Shown here piece by piece: positions 1-12,132 of a stretch of DNA of 64,000 nt; positions within the stretch are counted from its first letter, which is position 1, and the number at the start of each line of letters is the position of its first letter. The notes beneath the pieces are model-generated. The model was not told the DNA's origin and ran no database searches. It saw only the letters and a program-made list of their open reading frames with translations. The stretch lies in contig VTPC01091258.1 of assembly GCA_011009095.1 (NCBI GenBank), positions 1 through 64,000 on the forward strand. The letters run 5' to 3'. Both the position numbers and the translations under genes were made by a program. This stretch comes from Ignelater luminosus. Taxonomy: Eukaryota; Arthropoda; Insecta; Coleoptera; Elateridae.

Positions 1-1515
1 TCGCCATTCTAGAAGAAAAAACTATTAAAGACTACACATGCTTGGCCTTACTGTTGTCAAATAAAATAACAAAACGTTAGTATAGACTGCTTATGCAATT
101 GTATATCAAAAAGTCTTTGGGTGCGGTAAAACCATAAACAAATGATATTAAATGCATTAATGTATAGTATTAGTTTTAACTGTTCTTGAATGAAGCTAAC
201 TTGATCAGTCAACTAAAATTAACCTTTATTGAAATTTAAATGGCTGTGCTAAAGCCAACTAGCAGTAAACATTTATTAGATTTTCAGAAATTTTGCAAGC
301 CGGTTGTTAAACGTTGAAACAAAAACATCTAGTATAAAGATATATCTAGTGAATCTTTCACTTTTGCTTTAGACTTATGAACGTTATGTAGATTTCGAAT
401 TTTCTCAGTTAATTTATAAAAGAATTTTGGAGCTTTATAATAAACAGGATTTCTGACCGATATTTTGAAGAATTTTTAATAGTTCATTTTCTTATCCCTG
501 AGTAGGTGCATATATGATCTGTAGATTTTATTTGATGTTTATGTTTAAACTGAAATATAACATTTTTTAAAAACGAAAGCTGACACATCTATAAAGCGGG
601 ATTCACTGTATAGGATACTGAAGAGTTATATAAATCTGTCTTTATGCAACATTGTTTTTAAAAAATTTCTTGGCTAATTGTTAAACTTTCTAAATGACAG
701 AGCAGCACTATTTCGGTATTGCATAAGCAATCGAAATCCTACTAGACCATCCATCAAAAAGGAAGCGTATCGCGGTTTTCTTTGGAATAAAAAAAGTGGG
801 GCATGCATTAAAATTGTTAACTGTCAAGATTTTGTCACACATTTTATTAAGTTTGTTTAAAATTGTCTTTTGGGTTTAAAGTTAAGTTCTGTGTAATTTA
901 AAAACATGGTGTTAGGAATCAAAAATTTATTTATTAGAAGCAAATTTCCGCAACGGTCAATTTGAAGGTGATGAGTGTTTAATGTCTACTCTCAAAGTGT
1001 AACTACAAAATTTGATAGCTAATAATGTCATTTATTAAATTATATTTATAGCTGTAATATGGCAAGCGCCGACGTATGTTCTTTATTTCAAAACGGATCA
1101 CTATACGATTTCCTTTTGATCGCTCCGTATAACGTCTTCAATTGTGTAAGAAATTGCTTAAATATTTAAACCTATATAATGAAGGACGTAAACGTTTCTA
1201 CTAGCACATTCCATCATAAATGATGGTCTATTACTTCGCCTAGATAACAAAAACTGAATAAAGATTTTAAAAATTTGAAATTATGTTACACGACTTTAGA
1301 AAAAAAATAAATGAAGACCACAGCACTTTCTTACCATTTATAAGGGCACACTGTTTCCCGCAAACTGACGTGGCGGGAAAACACAACCAATGAACTGAGG
1401 CTGGAGGGTCATCTGATCAATTACGGTGTACCTGTAGCCATCCTGTATACTACACTTCCTGGGACCAATAAAACCATAAAACTCATACCTTCAATTTTAA
1501 AATTTAAAATATTGC
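1..1515. other. AT-rich DNA, nothing recognised
   Basis: I see no coding pattern, terminal repeat or RNA gene here. The only ORF is a 60-codon one at 678-860 with no recognisable motif. It may be intronic or intergenic. Confidence 0.5.
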
Positions 1516-1519
1516 TGTT

Positions 1520-2017
1520 TGCAAAAACCGAATAGTATTTTAAATATCAAGCAGTTCGCATATAAGAACTTCATATTATATAACAATATACAGTCACGTG
1601 TAGTCTTTATTATACCGGCTAAACAACTGCAAACACTCAGCTCAAGTTCGAGCACGAATGCGTTTTTGTCCTGGAGTGAGCATCTTGCTGAAAGTATTTT
1701 TATTCCAACTCTTGGTGCAATATATTGACAACCCGTTCATCACAAGATACTCACAGCCTCAACTATTTCATGAACTTTTATTCGACGATTGTCTAACACC
1801 ATATCGTAGATCCTGTCAATGATTTCTGGAGTAATGGCAAATTTTGGGCACCCTGAACGAGGTTCATCAATTGTGTGGGTACGTCGACGATTAAATTCAG
1901 ATATCTGGCTTTAACTTCTGTAGCTGTTTTGCCCTCCAAATCAAAAAATATAATGATAGCTCTAATTTCATTTTTCTCCAGAATTGAAAAATTACAAAGT
2001 GCATCAACGGTTATCAA
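1520..2017 (-). pseudogene. mariner transposase remnant, N-terminal half
   Basis: Read on the minus strand, three frames together give the N-terminal part of a mariner transposase. The first helix-turn-helix region includes EKNEIRAIIIFFDLEGKTAT near 1900-1990. After a frameshift comes a stretch with DEPRSGCPKF, PEIIDRIYDMVLDNRRIKVHEI near 1750-1870, then NILHQELE and a TPGQKRIRAR-like piece down to about 1640. These match the DNA-binding half of the family, which cuts and pastes at TA sites. Only about 165 of the usual roughly 340 codons are present, with at least two frameshifts, and the DDD catalytic half is missing. The plus-strand ORF at 1519-1728 is its shadow. The family call is firm; the exact ends are not. 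Confidence 0.75.
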
Positions 2018-2429
2018 AAGCGAACTAAATGACAGATCAATTTGATTTTCTTTCTATGAACAATTGAAATACCAACCTACTTGACGATGCAAAATAAATT
2101 GAATTTAGGAAGCCATCTATGGGCAATTTCGAAAACTTTCCAATTCAGTCTCGTTATATGGTATTTTATTTGGTCTATGTAACCTGTAAGAAAATAAAAA
2201 ATATTATTATTATCATATTACTAGTCTTTGTTTATTTAATAGTTTTTTGTAATTTCTACATTTGCTGTATTCTCAGCCTCTAATTCATTATTTCCTTTAA
2301 CTAGTATGCTCGCGCTCATATGTGCGTGTGTCAAAGTTCATAAAATAATTTTCATTAGTCGTAAAGGGTGTCCGTTTAAGTTCAAAAGGAAATAATACTA
2401 GAGACTAAACTGGTAACTCTACTAACCTT
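2018..2429. other. spacer with one transposon-end-like motif
   Basis: This is AT-rich spacer. At about 2366 the motif aaagggtgtccgtttaag resembles the end of a mariner-superfamily element, but I found no partner end, so it is not called separately. Confidence 0.35.
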
Positions 2430-2697
2430 CCCAGTAAACACAAACTCATACCATTTATGTGTCAATTACATAAACTCTGAGATATATATGTTAAATGCAA
2501 TATTGTAATTATAGCACTGTTACATTTCTGCCATGTATAAATGTCAGCAACGAAAGAATATATTTCTCATATTACCATCATGTAACATAATTATATTTGA
2601 AACTTATAAGTGAGATGTAACCGTCATATTAGAAATATATATTAATTTTGATATTGAAATTACATCAACATGACTACATGTCTGTGACGTAAAAAAC

Positions 2698-3398
2698 TAT
2701 ACAGGGTGAGTTTTTTCCAATTATGTTGTTTTGGTACTGCTTTATATTCTAATTTACTTTATTGTTTTTTAATTTGTCGTTTGTCATTCTCGGTTTATTC
2801 GTTTTCCAGAAATTATTTTTATTTAAAATAATTATGTTTATAATTTCGAAACTAAAAGAAAAATTTTAATAACTAACTTCAATTTTATTATTAAACGCGA
2901 TGCACAACTATCAATTTTCCATAGCGTACTACTTGAACAGTTTGAAAATGAAAAGAAAAAAAGGCTATAATTTATTTATTTATAAAACTAACTGTCAACT
3001 GGTATATCGTTAGAATCATTGAAAAAGGGGATTTTTTATAAAGTCATGGCCGACTATGGTTTCCGTTAGAAAAAACACAAGCTTGTGTCATAACTCAAAC
3101 ATTATAGCTTAAATAAAAAATTCGGTTAGACCGTATTATTAAGCACATAATTACCTACAACTTTTTCGTTTATACATTTTTTCTAAAGTCAATAATACCA
3201 GAGGTATCGGCACTGAACAAAATAACAATAAAACTATTTTTGCGAAATATTTAGTTAGCCATGCATTTTTTCTAAAAACCAAGAAACCCATTAAATTAAG
3301 CTCGTAAAACTGCAATTCTATCCTCTTTTAATCGTCTCTTTATCTCCGCTAGTTTTCGAGATCCCCATACTAAACATCGGAAAAACTCACCCTGTATA
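2698..3398. mobile_element. nested 0.7-kb mariner-type MITE
   Basis: The left end tatacagggtgag (2698) and the right end ctcaccctgtata (to 3398) are inverted copies for about 20 bp. TA lies at both outer edges, the target dinucleotide of the Tc1/mariner superfamily. No transposase is seen inside. It sits within the 2430-4475 element, so it is the younger insertion. Confidence 0.6.
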
Positions 3399-3509
3399 TT
3401 TGATTCATATTGAAATTATGTATTTTATTCATGTTCATGTACTACTTCCCTCTACAAATAATATGATTATTAAAATAGTACACAATATTTCTGACCAGTT
3501 TATTTTGCA

Positions 3510-3860
3510 TCATAAATAATATTTAAATACAATATTACTATTTATGGTTGTATTTTCGTTATGCTTGAATAACTTCTTGAAAGATTGATGCTTAGGACTT
3601 AGATTTACATCATCTTTTGTTGAAGAAATCGCTGTTGAAGTTACAGATGTAGCTGTTGAAGGTAAGGGTTTATCAAACAATGTTTGGTGATGTGAAGATG
3701 GAGAGATATAAGTTTTGATTGCTGGCAGTAATAAACGTTCTTTTTGTAGTGAACAAAGCACTTCGACAGATTCATTGTTTAATACACTCAAACTAGCTTC
3801 TTTTAAACTTTTCGACGGTTTTGTAGAGATGACAAACTGCGAAAAGGCTTTACTTTCCAT
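3510..3860 (-). CDS. unassigned 116-codon ORF inside a mobile element
   Basis: This ORF starts MESKAFSQF and is serine- and threonine-rich in the middle (SSHHQ, TATSVTSTAISSTKDD) with a basic stretch near the C-terminus (SFKKLFKHNEN). I recognise no domain. It lies between the nested MITE and the right subterminal region of the cccagtaaac element, so it could be a leftover of that element's protein or chance coding. It has no homologue I can name. Confidence that it is a real gene is low. Confidence 0.25.
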   Translation of the reverse strand: MESKAFSQFVISTKPSKSLKEASLSVLNNESVEVLCSLQKERLLLPAIKTYISPSSHHQTLFDKPLPSTATSVTSTAISSTKDDVNLSPKHQSFKKLFKHNENTTINSNIVFKYYL

Positions 3861-4475
3861 TTGTCGTCACGTTCCATAATCAAGCTTCAAAAACAAAGGG
3901 TATTTACTACTTAATAGTAATAAAGTACAAAAAGCGCACAGCACCTGTACAGTGACACAAACCGAATAAAACCTACTGAGTACCGTTAATAAGCTAATAT
4001 TTCAGCTTAAGCATGCGCAATTGTTTATGTTACCATGTCTCTTTAATGTATGTAACATTGATGTAATTCTGTTACACGTAGAACATATACAGAATCTCAC
4101 ATCATTTACATATATTTTATAAATTCAGATATATAAAGTGTTTTTGTTATAATTCAGTAACATATAACATGAATTATAGAGATTTCTCTGATGTAACAAC
4201 CACATAGAAACCACTATATCTTGATAATATTACTCCGGATCATGATGCATACATATTTATAGTATGTATTAACCAGATAACACTGATATATGTCTGCAAC
4301 AAAACTGTTATGTACCTTGGAATATAATAATATCGCTACTACAGAATTTCTTTATATCGTACAAATATGCCCGAATTTGCGTTGTTTACAATGATGTAAT
4401 ATAAAATAGTAATATAACAAAATTATCTTAATAGTCTCTAAAATTTATGTCACATTTATGTATTGGTTTACTGGG

Positions 4476-6434
4476 TTGATTACCGAAAGAACCAGAAAGT
4501 ATTTTCAATCATAAACAAATTCTAATATTGATAAAAGTCAATTCCAAATGTAACGTAAAACAAGGTATGCCGTTTTGTTGCCCAGGAGAGAAATACATAA
4601 CCTCATATCAGAAAATCAATCAACTAGACACTTCATCCTACGAGAAACTGGCAAAACAGGTTTATTTGCAGTGTGGGATTTCTACCACTGTTCCTTTACA
4701 CATTACTCTCACTGGTAAAACGAAACAAGTTATCATTAGCAACAATTTTTCTTCAGTAATTCATTCTAAACATTACTAATGAAATTATTTTCGTATTGTA
4801 GTACTTGCTTTAAATTAAAATACTTTAACTTACAAATGCTCTTTCCCAACTATGAGTACAAATTAAAAATAATTTCACTAATTAATTGATGTCTATGTAA
4901 ATAGTTTACGAAAGAGTATTACTAATGAAAGTAGAAAAATTCAGAATTATCTGGGGGGTGATAGTTCTTCAATATCACAGTATCAAAAATAACAACAAAA
5001 TACAAGTTCTAAAACAAAGCAGCAGTAGATTTGGAGTAGTCTAAAGACGTTCAAAACCGAATTTTAATGCTGTAGCTACCAAATAGGAGATCGGGGAAAG
5101 GTACAAGGCTTGCTTAAAACTGAAGACGTCTCTAGGCTGGTTCAATAAAAGTTTTGCCTAACACTGTGTTTAACCAAGTTTGCAATTCTGTTCAAAGTCT
5201 AATTAGGTAGAATTCTGTCAAGTTTAAAAGTACCAACTGTGATATTACTTCATGGCCCAAGAAACTAGTAACAATAAATCCTATACACTGAAACTTGAGT
5301 ATTATTGATTTCAAAAACTTTAGAAATCTTTATTTTTTTCTTGTTCTGTCTATCTCTCCTTGTTTCCTCAACTATTACAGTCTATCAACTGTAAAGTTTT
5401 CATCCGTCATACATGAATATTTAAAACTGTGGTTCACCATTCGGATAGAGTTGCATGTTTTAAATGTCGATAGTAATCTAAATAGAAATCTTTCCCTACT
5501 ACCTATGTGCCACTGCCAGTTCGTTTCTTTTTTTGCTGTTTGGTTCACAAGGTCAACATTAAGTTTACAGTTTCCGCACGATGCTTTACACTGTTGTATA
5601 GTGAATAAGGCTGTTGATATCCAAAATAGTAAAAATCGAAAACAGTCTATTATGACTTATGAAGAACTGCAGAATAAATTATAGCATATTATTTGAAAAT
5701 TAACAGTTTGGTGTTTTCGTTAACAGATCTAAATTCGACAACCAATTAGAATGTTTATCATTTTAATTCTGATAATAGGCTAGTAGTGTATTTATATTTT
5801 TATTATGCATACCTAAGCATATTTTTGAATTTCAGAAAAAAAGAAACTGTAAAATTCGATGTAGGCTATTCTCTAAGGTATTTTAGAAAAATCAAAACGT
5901 AAAAGGGTTACTAGTTCAAAGGAGAAATAAATGGAGTGAACAAAAAACTCATTTAACAGGTGTTTTAGCAAATCATAATATAGTATATTGTGTTCAATAA
6001 TGAATACGTAATGAAATCTGAAAAACAAGCGGTAAGCTGAACATGAATCAACAACTAACATGAAAGGATTAACTAAAAATAGTACTTTCGGTAATTTTAA
6101 AAATAAAAGCAAAAACGATCAGTTACTAAATGAGGTGAATAATTTTTTATAAACGCATTTTCTGGTACTAACTGCTCACTAAAGATAGACATGACACATA
6201 TTTTTGGATCTTATGGAAGCAAACGAGCTGTAAAAGAACTAAGACATTAAAATTATTATGTCGAGATGAATGAGATTTCAGTCTATATTTTTGAAGCAGT
6301 TTGATCAGTTCCCGAAGGTTTGGCACATACAATCAATACCTGCTTTAAAATAGATCCGTCTCCCAACAAATTAGAAACTGTTCATGTAAAAATTATCTGA
6401 AAGAAAAAAAACAATTTATTTTTATATCTATTTA
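4476..6434. other. spacer with two unassigned small ORFs
   Basis: Two plus-strand ORFs occur at 4528-4779 (83 codons, start MIKVNSKCNVKQGMPFCCPG) and 5295-5684 (129 codons, start MSIIDFKNF). Neither shows a domain I recognise. The minus strand opposite 5390-5620 is also open for about 75 codons and carries cysteines (CKASCGNCK). No terminal repeats were noticed. These may be pieces of an old transposon or chance ORFs. Confidence 0.3.
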
Positions 6435-6790
6435 CAGGGTTGGGCAAAATACTTTGAATTATGTATTTGAAATACAAATTCAAAATACCCCTTCGAAATA
6501 ATATGTATTTAAAATACAAAATATAAAGTTGCTCGAGACACTAAAAATGAAGGATTATACGATCAATGTGTGCTATTTTTTATATTTTTAAATATACTTT
6601 ACAAAATAATTTTCTTAAAGCTTGTTATTCATATTTAAGGAGAATAAAAGAAAACGTTTTTCTAGGTGTTTCTGCCACTTTCAAGATGTAGTTTTAAATG
6701 TGTCTTTAAAATAATAAAATAGCTCTTTAAATCCAAGTATTTAAAATACAAAATACACCTTTGAAAAATTGGTATTGCGTATATTGTGTG
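6435..6790. mobile_element. one end of a hAT-like non-autonomous element
   Basis: The stretch begins cagggttgggcaaaatac, followed by repeated blocks of aaatacaaa (about 6470-6525 and 6730-6770). Ends of the form caggg(t/c)tgggcaa with subterminal aaatac repeats occur in some hAT-type non-autonomous elements. No opposite end was found, so it is truncated or misread. Confidence 0.35.
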
Positions 6791-9700
6791 TTATATATAA
6801 CATTGGTTGTGTGTGCGGGGTAATATTAGTAGTAATAGTAGTAGCATCTAATAGCACAAGAATGAACACCTATCTGCATAATCACATTGCACTACTAAAT
6901 TGTTCCATAATTTTGTACAAATCTTGGCTCAGCTTGCAAGTGCACTTGGATTTAGAAAGTTAAAAAAATGCAAATATCTTTCTTATTTTCTGCAAAAATG
7001 TATGCAAACCATAAAAAAAGATATACAAGGTGGTGCATTTGATTCTGCACCATAGGAAATATTGCGGATTTATTTAAATTCCTGCCTCTCACAATGTTTG
7101 CAAGAAAACTTTTGTTAATATGTTGGTTGGGTAGGTAATAGACTATCATTTTAACAAAAAAGGAAATAGTAAATTACGCAACAGTTGAAAGAAATACACA
7201 CGTGCATGAATGATGGAATGAATTTTTCTCTATGTAAAATAAGATATACTAAATATAAACAGAATGAATGTGTAGAGAAAACACTATTCTAGACAATGTA
7301 GAAAAAATATTATTAAGAATCTTCACAGCTTACTTTTGTTTTTTAGAGGTTTCTCTGCTAGATTTTTAGATTAGAGGAGGTTACCATGCTTAAAGCAAAA
7401 ACGGAACAGTTGTATTTAAATGGCAAAGAGCAAAGAATTCCATAATAAATAATCACGGCACGGAGAAACAGTTGGCAAATATCTATTGATTAAGATAAAA
7501 GATATTTATGAAGCCACAATCAGAGTTATCTAAAAGCCTGCACAGAAACCGATATTTATTATCAATATTCTCAAAAGGATTTATAAGTATAAGAAAGAAT
7601 ATTTAGAAATTATTGCAAAAATAGTATATGAGGGTACGGTAATTGGTCAGGTTATCAATATTTAGTAGGCATTGTCGATCAGTATCAGTGTATTTTAAAT
7701 TACAAAAATTCTATATAGTTATTACGTTTCATAAAACCTCAATAATTAAAAAGTAAACATGTACAAATTATTTTTTCTCATGGGACAACAAATCAACCAC
7801 ATCAAAGATGTATAGATTGATAAACTGAAATAAAAGATGCCAATTCATGTTTTTGTTATACTGTTTAACTGTGCATATGTAACGAGAGATAAGACAACTC
7901 TACTTTTTGAAATTTCTTCTTTAATCGAAATCTCTAAAATTAATAAGACGTACTACTTAAAAATAGAAATAAATTTATATTTAAACGAAAAAAGATTAAT
8001 GGAGATCTGTTTGTCAGTTTCAGATACACTAACTTCAAAGGCGTTTGTATTCTCGTAGGAGCATGGTGATTTAAATGATTGCCTTTAATTAGAAGAGCGG
8101 TAAATTTTCGGCTAACTTTTCTCGATTTATCTTCTATAACACTCTGGCTTTGCCAGGTTTGGAAATTCCCATTTTTTATTGAAAAAGATATTATAATTGC
8201 ATTAGATGTGTCTTTAATATCTGATTACGCTACTTGTTAGCGATCGAGCAGCAAAATAAACTCTGAAGGGAGTTTTCAACAGATTTTCGCAGTTAAGTAA
8301 CACCGCAATAACCAGCCTGTTGGTATCACTTGAGGTTAGAAGTCAATTAAATAAGATTTCGTTCTAGGTTTTCAAGCTTTCTACTTTACAAAAAGTTATA
8401 AAGTTGGTTAGCTGCTGCAACCTTAAACATATATTTGTAGTTATAATTCTGATAATAAATCTACTGTAGAACGTATTAGGAATATTTTGTATAGCGATTA
8501 TCAGAAGCATAGCCGAATAAGGTGTAATAAATATGGAACGTTTAGGTATTCACACAGAACACCTTATTATGAATCAGAATAATAAGATTCTAGTAGTAAT
8601 GACAAGCATTCTTTTGCTATTTACTTTGCGGAAGAGTTGCTTACAGTAAGTTAGAAATCTTATTGAGGCTAAAGTTTGCATTATTTTAACACCAGATTAA
8701 CATAAGACGATCGTTTGTGTTTACTATAACAATAAGAATTATAACTAAACCCGCCATTTACAGAGTAAACAGCAAATGTTTTAGATGAATACGCAAATCT
8801 CTGATGCTGTTGGAGTTAATAAAAGGTCATAACTAAAAATAAAAGTCAAATTCCACTATGTGTAAAACTAATTTTATTTTATCTATTATTAAAAAGCCTT
8901 GGTGATAACTAATAGAAACATTATATAAAAAAATACGATTGATTTTAATTTTAAATTAAACTATTATTTTTTATGTACTATCCTTATCTATTATATTATC
9001 TATCAGTTTGCCAAGGTTCAATCAAGTAATCCAAAGACTAGAAGGGCAGCTTTTTGGCTTTCCTGAAAAGTTGACTATTTGCATTTTAATGCCCACTAAG
9101 CCAATGGAAAGTCTAGAATACAGTATGTATCTTTTAACATCTAGAAATGAGAATTTCTCTAAAGAAAAATGCAAAACCCTCCTTAAGTACTATGAAGACA
9201 AATTAAGCTATTAAATTCTAATTCAATTTAAATAATTCTTTAAGAAATTTAATTAAGAACTGAAATTTAAAAACTAATTTTACCTACTTTATTATATTAG
9301 CAAAAAAACTAAATTTACATTCTGAGTCAATAAATAGTTTCTCAAGGAATTGTTGATGCAACATAAACCTCATTCTTTAAAACTATTCTGACGTATTAAA
9401 AGAGACATACTGAATTAAGGTACACAAATAAATTATTAATTAAACGAAATATTACAGTTTATGTTTAAACAATATTTTCATTCTGATGGTTACCTGACCA
9501 TATACGCTTTTTGTAACATTAATGAGTTCTTGGAGTGTGATGAATTCTAATTAAAAAAAAAAGAAAATTTAGAACGGCAGTTCTTTCTCTACATATGCCT
9601 GTTTTGTATTTTCATAATTACCAAGTGCCCCAAAAATATTTACGTCTGAGTTAGCTTTAGGACTGAGAACGTATATGTATGTCGTTTTGATGGTTTTGAC

Positions 9701-9889
9701 GGTGAATTTTAGTGACAAGTTACATTTTTATAAATCAGTAATGTAAATGTTCACTCAAGAACAGACAATTATTTTGATTGAATCTTACTTTTGTAATTTT
9801 CAACGTTAATAATTATATTTTGAATTTTCTTCCCGTTGAATCCATAATTTGATTAATGAAACAAGAATTTCAGCTTTTTAAATTTTATT
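6791..9889. other. AT-rich DNA with one unassigned ORF
   Basis: There are no transposon ends or RNA genes I can support. The ORF at 9008-9214 (68 codons) includes FNQVIQRLEGQLFGF. This is loosely like the spacer before the C-terminal dimerisation domain of hAT/THAP-type transposases, but the match is too weak to call. ORFs at 6769-6963, 6952-7149 and 7837-8058 look like chance. Confidence 0.35.
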
Positions 9890-9935
9890 CACACGGCAGA
9901 CGTTTCGCCTAAGGTCTTAGGCTTTATTAACAAGA
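9890..9935 (-). ncRNA. degenerate hammerhead-ribozyme-like motif (Penelope type?)
   Basis: On the minus strand a perfect 7-bp stem, gcctaag with cttaggc (9907-9922), is followed directly by GAAAC (9902-9906) and GTC. This is the stem II, GAAA and cleavage-site order of a hammerhead ribozyme. Upstream, where CUGAUGA is expected, the sequence reads TTAATAA, so the catalytic core is lost. Hammerheads with this layout sit in the terminal repeats of Penelope-like retroelements. No Penelope coding sequence was seen nearby. The stem and GAAAC are seen; the origin is inferred. Confidence 0.4.
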
Positions 9936-10229
9936 GTTTATTAGATTCCTTTAACTAAACATAGCTAAATTCTTGTAATGAAAATTAACATAAATTAATA
10001 GACTACATATTTGATTGAATTAAGGTGATTCATTTTGTTTTTATTGAACTTGAGGATTAAAAGATTTTTAACAGATAAAAGCATACTAGCATTACAATCT
10101 TTTTCTGTAAATGTGTAAATACATACAATACAGTAATTGATATGCAATTTAAATCCTTCAGCTTTGCATTTAATTTGCCAAGGACTGTACATTAGTATCT
10201 GATAAAATAGTTTGTTCGGAAGATGCAAA

Positions 10230-10720
10230 TATTAATATGTTGTTCCGGTCTGGTTCTAAATATTTTACGGAGTTTGTAGATTGTCTCAATTTAAATCAAC
10301 AATCTTTATTTGATAGCATATTCTCTAGTAATCCCTTTTTGATAAAGTTTACTGCTGTCGAGATTAGTCTGACCAGAATTTAGTATACTGTATTGTTAAT
10401 GTAGAAGTTCCTAAACAAACCCGAATAATTAAAACTTTTCGCGGTTCTAAGAATTCAAATACTGCAGACTTTATTAAAAATTTATATTTTTATTATCTCT
10501 TCAATCAGTATACCACTGGTAATGTCATTAATCACAAACTTAACATATTAAATGGAAATTGACGCGTTTATTTAATAAAAATGCTCTTTTTGTAACTATT
10601 ACAACAAAGAATTGGCATGCTCCTTGGTTAACTGATAACTTAAGACTTACAATGAAACTTCGGGATTAAGTTCAATTAAAGTTTAGGAAAACTAAGGAAA
10701 TAGATCACTGAAAATATAAT
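10230..10720 (+). pseudogene. LINE fragment: end of endonuclease and linker
   Basis: Joined across frameshifts, the plus strand gives a piece of a non-LTR retrotransposon second ORF. It covers the end of the apurinic endonuclease domain and the linker before the reverse transcriptase. Visible motifs are SGSKYFTEFVDCLNL near 10250, FRGSKNSNTADFIKNLY near 10440-10490, and APWLTDNLRLTMKLRD near 10620-10665. The PWLTDNL...MKLRD block is typical of Jockey/CR1-group LINEs. Several frameshifts and stops make it a dead copy. A second piece of the same region follows at 10740, so the two are either rearranged or separate insertions. Confidence 0.6.
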
Positions 10721-10739
10721 AAAACTAAATGCTAATAAA

Positions 10740-11210
10740 ATATTATTAGACCTGGTATTAACTCAGTTCATAACTTCGGTTAATGCGAATGATGATCTGC
10801 TAGTTTCTGAAGATGCGCACTATACAGCCTTACATTGTAATGAGGAAATTATGCCGCCAAAAACAAAAACCTTCTTCGTTTAAAAAGCCAAGCAATACAA
10901 TTTTAAAAAAGGTTCTATAAACTATTCCGGGAGGTGGACTGGTCAAATGTTATATGCAAACTCTAATGACGTTAGTGATGCAGTTCATAACTTTTGTGAT
11001 ATTTTTTACTCAGTATTAGATCGAACAATTAAAAGAAATTAAAATAATAGTTCCTAATGGAAATTGCCCTAACTTACATGGGGATCAATAATTGTGATGG
11101 TTCGTCAAATCAAAGCTCTTCACCAAAATCTTTTGATGTACCTTAGGGTAAGATATAGCCCGTTCAAGACTAGCATTTAAATGTATGTCAATCTGTGCAG
11201 AGAAATGTTT
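10740..11210 (+). pseudogene. second LINE fragment, endonuclease C-terminus to linker
   Basis: Visible pieces are NDDLLVSEDAHYTALHCN near 10780-10840, then FREVDWSNVIC near 10920-10955, AVHNFCDIFYSVLDRTIKRN near 10980-11040, and LTWGSIIVMVRQIKALHQ near 11075-11125. These fit the last strand of the endonuclease (SEDAHYTAL in place of SDH...PAL) and the linker of the same type of LINE as 10230-10720. There are at least three frameshifts. The order of motifs relative to the first fragment shows partial duplication of this region rather than one collinear copy. Confidence 0.55.
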
Positions 11211-11826
11211 ATTTTGATAAATAGTAGCATATGGCTTTTTAAATTTACGATTGAATTTAATCTGTACTAAGTGAAAGGCTTTTCAGACTTTAACTGAACA
11301 AACATGAAATCTATCAAAACATTTTGATCACTCTGTATACAATCTACTAAATTGCTCACCCAGTATAATGTCACATGTTCAATACAATACAAATCAGTGA
11401 ATTAAAATGTTTCATTTAATCTTTTTATTACTTGAAGTCTGTACTTCTTAGAAATGCTTAGTTGATTAATTAAATATTTGTTGTAATGTAATGGAATAAT
11501 GGTGCCTTTTTTGTTTATCTCATGTTATTATGCAAGGGCAGGAGATAAGACTATCTTGATCAAAAACTATCTTGAATAAATTGAATTCAAAAGCTTTTTG
11601 CTCCCGCTGGTAAATTAACTAATTATAATTTGGAATTAGTCCAAGAAATTATCAACATGAAATGTGGGTAACACGATTATCAAATTACAAAATTTACACT
11701 CGAATAAATATTATGCACAGCTATTGTTTTTTAAATGCAAGTTAAATGCAATATTAATCATGTGATAATTTTACAAGTCAATAAATATTAAGTAAAATGA
11801 ATTTTTTGTTTATTTTCTATTCCTAT
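11211..11826. other. AT-rich spacer
   Basis: Nothing recognised between the LINE debris and the minus-strand protein-like stretch. Confidence 0.4.
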
Positions 11827-12132
11827 CTACATTAGAAATATCAAACCTATTTTCTGAAGTTGGTAGCAATACCACATTTTTCGTTCTATAGCTCCCTTTT
11901 CTTTCTCTTCAAGTGGAAGTACCCAATTTTTAATATGAATACCAGTAAATACACTCAGCTCAGCTGGTGTTTCTTTTAATTTTCCAACACGTGTTTGTAT
12001 TCAATCTTTTTTCCATAAAACAGCTTTTCCAAGAGCCATAAACTTGAATGGTACAGCTACAGATGATTTCTTCAAGCTATTAATACACTTGATGTCAAAA
12101 GCATGTAACCTTGGGTGCCTCAATAGAAATAC
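11827..12132 (-). pseudogene. unassigned protein-like stretch with one stop
   Basis: The minus strand is open for about 102 codons apart from one TGA at 12001-12003, where the context (KKD then stop then IQTRVGKL) suggests a lost tryptophan or other codon. The predicted protein is not AT-biased: KSSVAVPFKFMALGKAVLW precedes the stop. KETPAELSVFTGIHIKNWVL and PLEEKEKGAIERKMWYCYQL follow it, and the end is at 11827. There is no intron signal inside. This looks like a real protein sequence that has begun to decay, either a processed pseudogene or a transposon protein fragment. I cannot name the family. Confidence 0.4.

Larger units (their letters stand above)
2430..4475. mobile_element. 2.0-kb element with cccagtaaac inverted ends
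   Basis: The left end at 2430 reads cccagtaaac and the right end at 4466-4475 reads gtttactggg, its reverse complement. About 20 bp inside each end lie similar motifs such as catttatgtgtcaa and gtcacatttatg. Both flanks inside the element are rich in repeated tgtaac and atatatg motifs (2440-2700 and 4020-4460), as expected of subterminal repeats of a DNA transposon. I found no target-site duplication (flanks actaacctt and ttgattacc), so the superfamily is open. The element is interrupted by a second one at 2698-3398. It carries one ORF at 3510-3860 and no recognisable transposase, so it is probably non-autonomous. Confidence 0.5.
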
